A stretch of 60,799 nucleotides of DNA from Luteolibacter rhizosphaerae (GTDB lineage Bacteria; Verrucomicrobiota; Verrucomicrobiia; Verrucomicrobiales; Akkermansiaceae): assembly GCF_025950095.1 (NCBI RefSeq), contig NZ_JAPDDR010000020.1, positions 1-60,799 on the forward strand, given 5' to 3'. The notes beneath the pieces were generated by a model. That model did not search any database. It saw only the letters and a list, made by a program, of their open reading frames with translations, and was not told where the DNA came from. Numbering within the stretch: the first letter of the stretch is position 1; each line of letters opens with the position of its first letter. The position numbers and the translations under genes were made by a program. Shown piece by piece: positions 17,562-24,874 of the stretch.

Positions 17562-17603
17562 AGCGTAGGAGGGATCGGTTGATTCTGAAACGAATGTTTC
17601 AGA
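17562..17603 (-). promoter_or_regulatory. Candidate promoter and operator of the efflux operon
   Basis: A perfect 8-4-8 inverted repeat TCTGAAAC-GAAT-GTTTCAGA lies at 17584-17603. Its minus-strand right arm supplies a -35-like TTCAGA, followed after 16 nt by TACGCT (17567-17562) as -10. An inverted repeat overlapping the -35 of an efflux operon that faces a LysR gene is the usual position of a regulator site. The repeat is seen; the promoter and the identity of the regulator are inferred. Confidence 0.55.
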
Positions 17604-17663
17604 CGTGCGCTTTCGATACCATCGGATTTGAAAACGCGGAATGACTTTGAAGTTTCCAAGCTC

Positions 17664-17678
17664 GTAACCTGAGGTTAC
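17664..17678. promoter_or_regulatory. Perfect palindrome in front of the LysR gene
   Basis: GTAACC-TGA-GGTTAC, 6-3-6, ends 14 nt before the lysR ATG. It differs from the palindrome at 17584, so it may bind another protein or act as an autoregulatory site of the LysR protein. Confidence 0.5.
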
Positions 17679-17692
17679 CAGTGCTCAGGGCC

Positions 17693-18607
17693 ATGGAACT
17701 TCGACACTTGAGATACTTCGTGGCGGTGGCGGAGGCCTTGAATTTCCGCAAGGCGGCGGAGCGTCTGAACGTGACGCGCCCGGCGCTGAGCAAGCAGATC
17801 AAGGACTTGGAGGAAGAGACCGGCATCAAGCTGCTCGACCGCGATACCGTGAGCGTCGCCCTAACCGATGCTGGCGCGGTATTCCTCGCCGAAGCCCGCG
17901 CCATCCTCGGCGATGTGGAGCACGCGGTAGCCCTTGCCCGCGAAGCTCAAGACGGTCGCCGCGGCAAGCTCCGCATCGGCTCCGGCGGTCAGATCTCCGC
18001 CGGCTTCCTGCCCGAGGCTCTCCGCGCCTTCCGCAGCACCTTCCCGGAGGTCGAGGTCGACTTCGTGGAGATGACCCCGCCCGAGCAACTCGAAGCCCTC
18101 GCCAACAACGAGATCCACCTCGGCTTCGCCTACGGTCGCGAGACCGAGAATGTCCCGGGCATGTCGAGCCTGCTGCTCATCCGCTCCACCTTCGGCGTCT
18201 CGGTGTCGAAGGAGCATCCCCTCGCCTCCCGCCGATCGGTTCGTCTGGAGGACCTCACCGAGCAGACCATCCTCTGCGTCGGCGATGAGAAGCACTCGAC
18301 CCATCGCCGCGATATCTTGGCGATGTTCGCTGAGTCCGGTGTCGTCCCTCACGCCACCCGCCAGATCCTCGGCTTCGAATCGCTGCTCACCATGGTCGCG
18401 GCGGATCAGGGGCTATCCATGCTGCCCGAAATTCTCGATCTCCGCAGCACCCACGGCATCGTCACGATCCCCCTTCTCACCGAACGCTCCAAGGTCGACT
18501 TCACCATGTGGGCCGTGTGGAAGGCGGAGGGCACCTCGCTGCTGGTGCGGAATTTCGTCCGCCTGCTAGAACGGAACCGCCCGCCCGCGGCGATGGCGGT
18601 GGCTTGA
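17693..18607 (+). CDS. LysR-family transcriptional regulator
   Basis: 304 residues from the Met of MELRHLRYFVAVAEALNFRKAAERLNVTRPALSKQIK, the standard LysR start with the winged helix at 1-60; the frame is open four codons further but this start fits the family. Residues 90-295 are the periplasmic-binding-protein-like effector domain (LRIGSGGQISAGFLPEALRAFRSTFPEVEVDF). It is divergent from the RND efflux operon and is its most likely regulator. The effector is unknown. The N-terminal region is closest to the BenM/CatM/HcaR branch by eye. Confidence 0.92.
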   Translation: MELRHLRYFVAVAEALNFRKAAERLNVTRPALSKQIKDLEEETGIKLLDRDTVSVALTDAGAVFLAEARAILGDVEHAVALAREAQDGRRGKLRIGSGGQISAGFLPEALRAFRSTFPEVEVDFVEMTPPEQLEALANNEIHLGFAYGRETENVPGMSSLLLIRSTFGVSVSKEHPLASRRSVRLEDLTEQTILCVGDEKHSTHRRDILAMFAESGVVPHATRQILGFESLLTMVAADQGLSMLPEILDLRSTHGIVTIPLLTERSKVDFTMWAVWKAEGTSLLVRNFVRLLERNRPPAAMAVA

Positions 18608-18621
18608 TTCCTTCTCCTGCC

Positions 18622-19053
18622 ATGGGTGTCATTTACTCCGTCTTCCCTTTGGTATCCGAGATCACCGAATGGCTCGATAAGGAGGGCATCCCCTACCCCG
18701 CGATCTCCAATCCCCGCATGCCGACCCTCGTCGAGTTGGACGAGGCGCTGGAACATCTGGACGGCGTCGAAGTCTCCGACTCCGGCCTCATCCAATCCAC
18801 GGATCCAGCCCGGCCTGGGGAGTGGACTCAGATCGTGATCACCGACACGGACTCAGGGGAAGGGGCCTGTGAATTCTATTTCTCCAAGGGGTCGGACGAG
18901 GTCGTTCTCCGGGTGCTTCAGAAGGTGACCGCCCTCTGCGGGCCCCATGTTGTTCTGGATGACTCGGCGACCTGGCCGGTGTTGGTGACTCCGGAGGAAC
19001 CCTTGGAGGATCTGCTTTTGCGCTACCGCAACCCTTGGCCGGACGACGACTAG
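18622..19053 (+). CDS. Small acidic cytosolic protein of unknown function
   Basis: 143 residues, start at MGVIYSVFPLVSEITEWLDKEGIPYP, 14 bp after the lysR stop. No signal peptide or membrane segment. It is acidic and ends PWPDDD. I do not recognise the family; the size and composition resemble proteins found around toxin-immunity loci, but that is only an impression. Its stop codon is read from the same CTAG (19050-19053) that supplies the stop of the convergent macro-domain gene. It may be co-transcribed with lysR. Confidence 0.75.
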   Translation: MGVIYSVFPLVSEITEWLDKEGIPYPAISNPRMPTLVELDEALEHLDGVEVSDSGLIQSTDPARPGEWTQIVITDTDSGEGACEFYFSKGSDEVVLRVLQKVTALCGPHVVLDDSATWPVLVTPEEPLEDLLLRYRNPWPDDD

Positions 19054-19595
19054 ACCGATCCCGCGATCAAGCGCGCGGAACTCCCCAGCGCTTCGCTTGT
19101 CTTGCAGGCAGCCTTGAAGAAGATGTACCCGTGGATCACGAGTTCCAATTCCTCGATCGGCGACGGTAGTTCCACAGCACAGAAGATCTCCACGAAGTCC
19201 TCGATCTCCATGTTCCCGTAACCGGTGCCGAGTGCGGTCATCGCGATGGTTCGCAGTCCCGGGATCTCCGCGCAGCGGCCAAGCACCCCGGTAATGGCGC
19301 GGCTGGTGTCTTCCCGGCTGGTCTCATAGAATCCGTTTGCCGCGACCACGGCAAACATCCGGCCCCAAGTTCCTTGCGGCTCGATCTCGAAGACCTCACC
19401 GCGCATCGCGACCTTCCGTCCGGTCCCGGCCAAGGCACGATGCATCGCCTTCTGCAGGGCATCTCCGTGCTTCCCGAGAAGGCTGGCACCCGCTCCACCG
19501 GACAGAAACAAATGCTCGTTGGTCGAAAAGACGATGGCATCCGCCACCGCATCGACGATATCCCCTTGGCGGATCACCTTCACAGCCATCTTCAT
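19050..19595 (-). CDS. Macro-domain protein
   Basis: 181 residues from the ATG at 19595, preceded by AGGAG at 6 nt; a longer open frame upstream has no protein-like sequence. The start MKMAVKVIRQGDIVDAVADAIVFSTNEHLFLSGGAGASLLGKHG reproduces the macro-domain signature (GDI..., DAIV, STN, GG-A), and TAMTALGTGYGNM is the later ADP-ribose-binding loop. Macro domains bind or hydrolyse ADP-ribose derivatives in the cytoplasm. The second conserved Asn of the signature appears as STN rather than AAN. It is divergent from the next gene by 42 bp. Confidence 0.85.
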   Translation of the reverse strand: MKMAVKVIRQGDIVDAVADAIVFSTNEHLFLSGGAGASLLGKHGDALQKAMHRALAGTGRKVAMRGEVFEIEPQGTWGRMFAVVAANGFYETSREDTSRAITGVLGRCAEIPGLRTIAMTALGTGYGNMEIEDFVEIFCAVELPSPIEELELVIHGYIFFKAACKTSEALGSSARLIAGSV

Positions 19596-19637
19596 AGCGC
19601 TCCTGCCGCGCACGGACAATCCTACTCTGCTCTTCCC

Positions 19638-20081
19638 ATGCCCAAGATCACGACCCGCCCGCCCAATCTGGAAGAACAAGCTACCCTCGACGGCGCGACC
19701 ACGTGGGTGAATGAGTTGCTCCAGCAGGAATTCAAGACCGAGGTCCGTCTCACCGGCACCCGCGAGGACATCCCGAATCTGCATACCATGCTGGGCGAAG
19801 GCCCCTACACGGATGATCCGGATGCGGAGCTCAGCACCTTCGGCATCGTCTTCGGCCACATCCTCGCCCATGAGATGCCGCTGCGCTGGGTCGTCTACCG
19901 CGATGAGCAGGGCAGCGACTTCGCGCTCCAGTATCAGAATCTCCAACTCTTCGTCTTCCCCGGCGACATGCTCGCCAAGCGACTTGAGGAAGGTGAGGGC
20001 ATCACCGAGATCGACCTCGATGAGCTGCTGGAGAATCTGCGGGAAGCACTGGCTGAAGAGGCGGCGAAGGCTGCCAAATAG
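19638..20081 (+). CDS. DUF3806-like protein
   Basis: 147 residues, start at MPKITTRPPNLEEQATL. The core FGIVFGHILAHEMPLRWVVYRDEQGSDFALQYQNLQLFVFPGDMLAKRLEEGEGI resembles DUF3806, whose members have a conserved 'fG..la' helix, a W near the strand and a 'FP..M..KR' segment. Cytosolic, function unknown. It is divergent from the macro-domain gene and ends 3 bp from a convergent gene, in a cluster of very small genes. Confidence 0.8.
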   Translation: MPKITTRPPNLEEQATLDGATTWVNELLQQEFKTEVRLTGTREDIPNLHTMLGEGPYTDDPDAELSTFGIVFGHILAHEMPLRWVVYRDEQGSDFALQYQNLQLFVFPGDMLAKRLEEGEGITEIDLDELLENLREALAEEAAKAAK

Positions 20082-20084
20082 GCC

Positions 20085-20402
20085 TTACTCCCGGGGTGCC
20101 TTCCATTCCGCCACCGCGCGGGATACCTCCTCGCCGCAGTCGCGCGAGAGATCGCGCCCGGCATAGACAGACCCGCTATCCCGAGCGCCCGGGGCGGAGT
20201 CGTCGATGCTGCGGGCCAAGGCGTCCAAGCCGCCGCGACCGAGGGCATGATACTCGTCGCGTTCGGCTGCGTTCAGCTCGATCAGCACGCTGTATCCGAA
20301 TGCGCCGTGACTACAGTTCACATCGAGATACAAGCGATCCTCTGCCCCGAGCAGGAACCATGAGCCGGGCTGGTGGTCGATGACCTTCATCGCGTCTGCC
20401 AT
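20085..20402 (-). CDS. Small cytosolic protein of unknown function
   Basis: 105 residues (MADAMKVIDHQPGSWFLLGAEDRLYLDVNCSHGAFGYSVLIELN...). Beta-rich N-terminal half and a helical C-terminal half ending EVSRAVAEWKAPRE. Third gene of a short minus-strand run that begins with the antitoxin-like gene at 20947; spacing to the gene before it is 30 bp. No family recognised. The compact size and position are compatible with an immunity or regulatory protein, but nothing in the sequence proves it. Confidence 0.7.
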   Translation of the reverse strand: MADAMKVIDHQPGSWFLLGAEDRLYLDVNCSHGAFGYSVLIELNAAERDEYHALGRGGLDALARSIDDSAPGARDSGSVYAGRDLSRDCGEEVSRAVAEWKAPRE

Positions 20403-20432
20403 GCCGACAAGCTCCGATGGCAGGCGCGGCGA

Positions 20433-20723
20433 TCAAGCGGGATCGTCGGCTTCGGTGCCGCAGTCGTAGAAGGTCGGCTGATAGACGGACTCCGGTATCT
20501 TGTAAGGGCCGCCAAGGTAGTCCGGCAGCAGCTCGGGGAATCTGTGGTAGAGCGGGACCATCGCATCCAAATATAGGTCACCCATCAGCTTTCCCACCAC
20601 ATCCCGATACTGGGTGAAGTTCTCGGCGGTGTCGTGGTCCCTGACGAATGCTGCGCTCTGATTAAGTTGCGCACCGACTCGCGCGAGCAGGTGGCTGAGT
20701 TCCTTGGCTTGGTCGGCGGTCAT
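20433..20723 (-). CDS. Small helical protein of unknown function
   Basis: 96 residues (MTADQAKELSHLLARVGAQLNQSAAFVRDHDTAENFTQYRDVVGKLMGDLYLDAMVPLYHRFPELLPDYLG...). Helical N-terminal half, then a Tyr/Pro-rich segment. I recall similar short hypothetical proteins with the 'YR..VG..MG......PLY...PEL.P' pattern from other bacteria, none characterised. Second gene of the 20947-20085 run, 23 bp after the antitoxin-like gene. Confidence 0.72.
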   Translation of the reverse strand: MTADQAKELSHLLARVGAQLNQSAAFVRDHDTAENFTQYRDVVGKLMGDLYLDAMVPLYHRFPELLPDYLGGPYKIPESVYQPTFYDCGTEADDPA

Positions 20724-20746
20724 GGAAGAAAGAGACCTTCAGGAGA

Positions 20747-20947
20747 TCATAGCTCGCGGGCTGTTCCAGAGCGATAACAGTCGAGAGCCTCGCCCGCGAG
20801 GGGACCTAGCTTTCCTCCGACGACATCCATCTCAATACCCGAATCCCAGCGAGCAGCATCATAGGCGGAGAACCACCTTCTAAACGCGGAAAGCTCCTCA
20901 GGGGAAAGCCGTTCGATGGCCGCCCCGATCTCTTCGATGCTGCTCAT
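20747..20947 (-). CDS. Antitoxin-like protein of the RelE/ParE-partner type, without a toxin
   Basis: 66 residues from the Met at 20947. The pattern SIEEIGAAIERLSPEELSAFRRWFSAYDAARWD...IEMDVVGGKLGPLAGEALDCYRSGTAREL matches a widespread family of short antitoxin-type proteins (PEELxxFRxWFxxxDAxxWDxxIExD...GKLxxLAxEAL) normally followed by a RelE/ParE toxin. Here the next gene in the run is the unrelated 96-aa protein, so the toxin is absent or replaced. No SD precedes the ATG, and the promoter described below would place the transcript start within a few nt of it, so the mRNA may be leaderless. Confidence 0.75.
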   Translation of the reverse strand: MSSIEEIGAAIERLSPEELSAFRRWFSAYDAARWDSGIEMDVVGGKLGPLAGEALDCYRSGTAREL

Positions 20948-20954
20948 GGCAGGA

Positions 20955-20983
20955 AGGCTACGCAGGACCCTAGCGCGGGTCAA
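20955..20983 (-). promoter_or_regulatory. Sigma-70-type promoter of the antitoxin-like gene
   Basis: TTGACC (20983-20978), 17-nt spacer, TAGCCT (20960-20955). The expected transcript start is at about 20949, almost on the ATG at 20947, which agrees with the missing ribosome-binding site. Confidence 0.55.
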
Positions 20984-21005
20984 TTTCCTGCAAGCCCCTC
21001 CCCCA

Positions 21006-22529
21006 TCACTCCCACTCGATGCTGGCCGGCGGCTTGGTCGAGATGTCGTAGAGCACGCGGTTGATGCCCTTCACCTCGTTCAAGATCCGGTTGCTGGTCT
21101 CGCGGAGGATCTGCGAAGGCAACTCGACCCAATCGGCGGTCATGGCATCGTCCGAGATCACGGCACGCAGGTTGGTGGACCACTCGTAGGAGCGCTCGTC
21201 GCCCTTTACACCCACGGTCTTGACCGGGATCAGACCGGCATAGGCCTGCCAGACCTTCTCATACCAGCCGTGCTCCTTGAGCTTGCCGATGAAGATCGCG
21301 TCGCACTCTCGGATGATGTCCAGCTTCTCGACCGTGATATCGCCGGGGCAGCGCACTGCCAGGCCGGGGCCCGGGAAGGGGTGACGCCAGAGGATATCGT
21401 GCGCGATGCCGAGCGAGGCCCCCAGCGCCCGCACCTCGTCCTTGAAGAGTTCCGCCAGCGGCTCCAGCACCTTGCCCTGCGCCTGCAGTTCCAGGATGCG
21501 GTCCACGCGATTGTGGTGGGTCTTGATCTTGCTCGCCTTCGACTTCGCGTTCGAGGCGCTCTCGATCACGTCCGGATACAGCGTGCCCTGCGCCAGCATC
21601 TCGGCATCCCCCACCGCATCCCAGAAGGTATCGATGAAGAGTTCGCCGATGATCTTGCGCTTGGTCTCGGGATCGGCCACTCCGGCCAAGGCGCCGAGGA
21701 AACGCTCCGAGGCATCGATGGTCTCGATCTCCACGCCCATGCGGTGGAAGTTGTTCTGCACCTCCGCGGTCTCGTCCTTCCGCATCAGGCCGTGGTCGAC
21801 ATAGATGGCGCGGACATTCACCCCGGCCTCGTGCAGAAGTACGGCGAGCACCGTACTATCCACGCCGCCGGAGACCCCGCAGACCACCTGCTTGCTGCCG
21901 ACGGTCTGCTTGATGCCCTCGATCAGCTCGCGCTTGAAGTCCTCGATGTGGAAAGGCGCCAGCTCGCCCGCGGTCAGCAGGAAGTTGTGCAAGATCCGGT
22001 TGCCCTCGTGGCTGTGCGTCACTTCCGGATGGAACTGGATGCCGTAGAAGCGCTCGTCCCACTTCAGCGAGACCGGCGTGCCGTGCTGGTTCGCCGCGAT
22101 CACCACCGCGCAGGCCGGCAGGTTTTCCACCGTGTCCGAGTGGCTCATCCAGACCTGCGAGTTCTTGGAAACTCCTTCGTAGAGGCCGCTGCTCTCGCCG
22201 GGCACCAGCGTGGCCGGGCCATACTCGCGGCGGTTGCTCGCCTTCACGCTGCCGCCGAACTTGATGTTCAGGAGCTGCATCCCGTAGCACACGCCGAGCA
22301 CCGGCACGCCGAAACCGTTCAGCGCCTCGAAATCGAGATCCGGTGCATCCGGCTCGGAAGTGCTCTTCGGCCCGCCCGAGAGGATGATCGCACCCGGCTT
22401 GCCGATGTTCGGGAAATCCTCGAGCGCGTAGAGCTTGGCGAAATAGCCCAGCTCGCGGACCCGGCGGACGATGAGCTGGGTGTACTGCGAGCCGAAGTCG
22501 AGGACGGCGACGTGATTGATTTCCTGCAT
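21006..22529 (-). CDS. guaA: GMP synthase (glutamine-hydrolysing)
   Basis: 507 residues from MQEINHVAVLDFGSQYTQLIVRR; an upstream in-frame Met adds 12 non-conserved residues. The glutaminase half has the nucleophile Cys81 in GVCYGMQ, the triad His/Glu in GIQFHPEVTHS, and the ATP-pyrophosphatase half has the P-loop GVSGGVDSTV. The C-terminal dimerisation domain ends KPPASIEWE, as in the family. It converts XMP to GMP with ATP and glutamine. Directly downstream of guaB on the same strand (53 bp), giving the last two steps of GMP synthesis in one unit. Confidence 0.97.
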   Translation of the reverse strand: MQEINHVAVLDFGSQYTQLIVRRVRELGYFAKLYALEDFPNIGKPGAIILSGGPKSTSEPDAPDLDFEALNGFGVPVLGVCYGMQLLNIKFGGSVKASNRREYGPATLVPGESSGLYEGVSKNSQVWMSHSDTVENLPACAVVIAANQHGTPVSLKWDERFYGIQFHPEVTHSHEGNRILHNFLLTAGELAPFHIEDFKRELIEGIKQTVGSKQVVCGVSGGVDSTVLAVLLHEAGVNVRAIYVDHGLMRKDETAEVQNNFHRMGVEIETIDASERFLGALAGVADPETKRKIIGELFIDTFWDAVGDAEMLAQGTLYPDVIESASNAKSKASKIKTHHNRVDRILELQAQGKVLEPLAELFKDEVRALGASLGIAHDILWRHPFPGPGLAVRCPGDITVEKLDIIRECDAIFIGKLKEHGWYEKVWQAYAGLIPVKTVGVKGDERSYEWSTNLRAVISDDAMTADWVELPSQILRETSNRILNEVKGINRVLYDISTKPPASIEWE

Positions 22530-22582
22530 GTGTCGGGGAAGAAAGTTCCAAGTAAGAAGTCCCAAGGGCCAAGAACAGCTTT

Positions 22583-24037
22583 TTAGCCCAGCGGCTGATA
22601 GTTCGTCGGCTCCTCGGTGATCACGATGTCGTGCACGTGGCTCTCGCGCAGGCCGCCCGGGGTGATGCGGGTGAACGTGGCGCGGTTGCGTAGTTCATCC
22701 AGGCTGTTCGCCCCCACGTAACCCATGCCGGAACGGAGACCGCCCATGAGCTGGAAGATCACGTCGCTCAGCGGGCCCTTGTACGGCACCCGGCCTTCCA
22801 CGCCTTCCGCCACCAGCTTGCCGGAGCTGTTTTGCCCGTAGCGGTCGCCGGAGCCCTTCCGCATCGCGCCCAGCGAGCCCATGCCGCGGTAGGTTTTGAA
22901 GCGGCGGCCTTGGTAGTAAACGCTCTGGCCGGGGCTCTCGCGCGTGCCGGCCAGGATCGAGCCAAGCATCACCAGATCGGCACCGGCGGCCAGCGCCTTC
23001 ACCACGTCGCCGGAGTAGCGGATGCCGCCGTCGGCGATCACCTTCACCCCGCGCTCGCGGCAGTAACCCGCCACGTTCTGGATCGCCGTGAATTGCGGCA
23101 TGCCCACACCCGCGATCACCCGCGTGGTGCAGATCGAACCTGGACCCACGCCCACCTTCAGCGCGCTGGCACCGGCGGAGACCAAGTCCTTCGCGCCCTG
23201 CTCCGTCACCACGTTACCGGCCACGACCGGCACGTTCGAGAGCGAGCGCAGCTTTGAGATCACTTCCATCACCCGGCTGGTGTGGCCGGTGGCGGCATCG
23301 ATGAAGAGCGCATCGGCCCCCGCATCGATCATCGCCTGACCGCGCTCCACGCAGTCCGGGCCCACGCCCACGGCGGCACCGCAGCGCAGGCGGCCGCTCG
23401 GATCCTTCGCCGCATTCGTGAAGGTGATGCGCTTCTCGATGTCCGAGCCGGTGATCAGACCGACCAGCTTGCCATTCGCATCCACCAGCGGCAGCTTCTC
23501 GATGCGGTTCTGATAGAGAATGCGGCGTGCTTCCTCGAGCTCGGTGTGGGCCGGCGCGGTGATCAGCTTTTCACGCGGGGTCATCACGTCTTCCACGCGG
23601 GCGTCCTGGCGATCCAGGTAACGCACGTCGCGACCGGTGACCATGCCTTCCAAGCGCCCTTCCCCATCCACCACCGGGAAGCCGGAGAAACCATGCTCCG
23701 CCATGATGCCGCGGATCTCGTCGATCGTCTGCTCCTTGCGGACGGTGAGAGGCTTCAGGATCACCGCGTTCTCCGAACGCTTCACACGGGAAACCATCGA
23801 GGCCTGCTCTTGGATCGAGCACGCGCGGTGAATCACACCCATGCCACCCTCGCGGGCCAGTGCCACCGCCAGTTCGGTTTCGGACACCGTGTCCATGGCT
23901 GCGGAAACCACCGGAATGTTGAGCCGGATGTCACCGGTCACGTAGGTCGAAATGTCCGATTCGGTGGGAAGAATCTCGCTCAACGCAGGAACGAGAAGCA
24001 CGTCATCGAAGGAAAGTCCGAGAGAAATATCCGCCAT
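22583..24037 (-). CDS. guaB: Inosine-5'-monophosphate dehydrogenase
   Basis: 484 residues. N-terminal TIM-barrel strand [20 protein letters not shown], two CBS domains between about 92 and 207, then the second part of the barrel with the catalytic loop [11 protein letters not shown] (Cys303) and the flap [16 protein letters not shown]. It oxidises IMP to XMP with NAD+. First gene of the guaBA pair. The residues around the catalytic Cys and the mobile flap are all standard. The 53 bp to guaA contains a short A/G-rich stretch (AAGTTCCAAG-like) also seen in intergenic DNA of related bacteria. Confidence 0.97.
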   Translation of the reverse strand: MADISLGLSFDDVLLVPALSEILPTESDISTYVTGDIRLNIPVVSAAMDTVSETELAVALAREGGMGVIHRACSIQEQASMVSRVKRSENAVILKPLTVRKEQTIDEIRGIMAEHGFSGFPVVDGEGRLEGMVTGRDVRYLDRQDARVEDVMTPREKLITAPAHTELEEARRILYQNRIEKLPLVDANGKLVGLITGSDIEKRITFTNAAKDPSGRLRCGAAVGVGPDCVERGQAMIDAGADALFIDAATGHTSRVMEVISKLRSLSNVPVVAGNVVTEQGAKDLVSAGASALKVGVGPGSICTTRVIAGVGMPQFTAIQNVAGYCRERGVKVIADGGIRYSGDVVKALAAGADLVMLGSILAGTRESPGQSVYYQGRRFKTYRGMGSLGAMRKGSGDRYGQNSSGKLVAEGVEGRVPYKGPLSDVIFQLMGGLRSGMGYVGANSLDELRNRATFTRITPGGLRESHVHDIVITEEPTNYQPLG

Positions 24038-24082
24038 GGCGGAGTCAATAGAGGAGCCCTGCCCGACGCAAGCGCGATTCCG

Positions 24083-24123
24083 AAAAAAGCCCGCGAACCT
24101 CGCAGCAGCAAGGATTCGCGGGC
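24083..24123 (-). terminator. Intrinsic terminator after the HAD gene
   Basis: On the minus strand, a stem GCCCGCGAA(T)CCT/AGGTTCGCGGGC with a 10-nt loop is followed by six T residues (24088-24083). It starts 17 nt after the stop of the HAD phosphatase gene. Confidence 0.85.
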
Positions 24124-24140
24124 GGTAAATCCGGGCAGAA

Positions 24141-24767
24141 TCAGACCTCCTGCTTCCGCACCATCCGGATCGGTGCCGGGATGGAGATCACGGACATGCC
24201 GGCGAGCTGGGCGGCCATCACCCCCGCAGGAGCATCCTCCAGCACCAGGCACTTCTCCGGCGCCACGCCGAGCAGCTTGGCAGCCTTCAGGAAGATATCC
24301 GGAGCGGGCTTGCCGATCTTCACATCATCCGCAGTCACCACTTCCTCGAAGAGATCCGAGACACCCACGGCTTGCAGGGTCTTCTCGATCACCAGGCGGG
24401 TGCCACCGGTCGCGATCGCCATCGGCTTCTTGCCGCGCAGGCTTTCCGCAAACTCGGCCACCTCGTCGATCAGCTCGAGCTGGTCCAGCTTGCGAAGGAA
24501 GGCCTCACGCTTCGAGAAGGCGACCTTCTCCGGATCCAGCTTCAGGCCGTACTCGTCGTTGATCTCGACGACGATGTCCTTCGTCGGGCGACCGCCCATC
24601 GCGTAGAACACGTCTTCTTTAAAAATTCCGCCTGCCCCGTGAAGAGAGAGAGCTTCGCACCAAGCTTCGAAGTGGGAGGGCATCGAGTGAACCAGAGTGC
24701 CGTCGCAGTCGAAAATGACTGCGTCGAACCCCTCTGCCGACATTTCAATATCGCCGATGTTCGCCAT
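24141..24767 (-). CDS. HAD-superfamily phosphatase (beta-phosphoglucomutase/YqaB-like)
   Basis: 208 residues. Motif I FDCDGTLVHS (Asp20, Asp22), motif II AIATGG (Ser replaced by Thr), Lys in KIGKPAPDIFLKAAKLLG and motif IV LVLEDAPAGV are all in place with a helical cap after motif I. This is subfamily IA variant 3 (PGM/YqaB), enzymes that dephosphorylate or isomerise small sugar phosphates in the cytoplasm. The lysine and cap do not tell phosphatase from mutase. It lies between the UDP-glucose pyrophosphorylase gene and guaB and ends at a clear terminator. Confidence 0.9.
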   Translation of the reverse strand: MANIGDIEMSAEGFDAVIFDCDGTLVHSMPSHFEAWCEALSLHGAGGIFKEDVFYAMGGRPTKDIVVEINDEYGLKLDPEKVAFSKREAFLRKLDQLELIDEVAEFAESLRGKKPMAIATGGTRLVIEKTLQAVGVSDLFEEVVTADDVKIGKPAPDIFLKAAKLLGVAPEKCLVLEDAPAGVMAAQLAGMSVISIPAPIRMVRKQEV

Positions 24768-24827
24768 GCGCGCCGCTCGGGTATCAGCCCCCCTCCAAAT
24801 AACAAGAACGCAAATGGAAAATGTCTC

Positions 24828-24851
24828 GCGGAGGGGAACTTCACCCTCCGC
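24828..24851 (-). terminator. Hairpin after the UDP-glucose pyrophosphorylase gene
   Basis: GCGGAGGG-8 nt-CCCTCCGC, a perfect 8-bp stem, begins 24 nt after the stop at 24875 and is followed on the minus strand by GAGACATTTT. The T-run is short and delayed, so termination is likely but not certain. Confidence 0.5.
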
Positions 24852-24874
24852 AAAACTCGGGAATAGTCAGGTTT

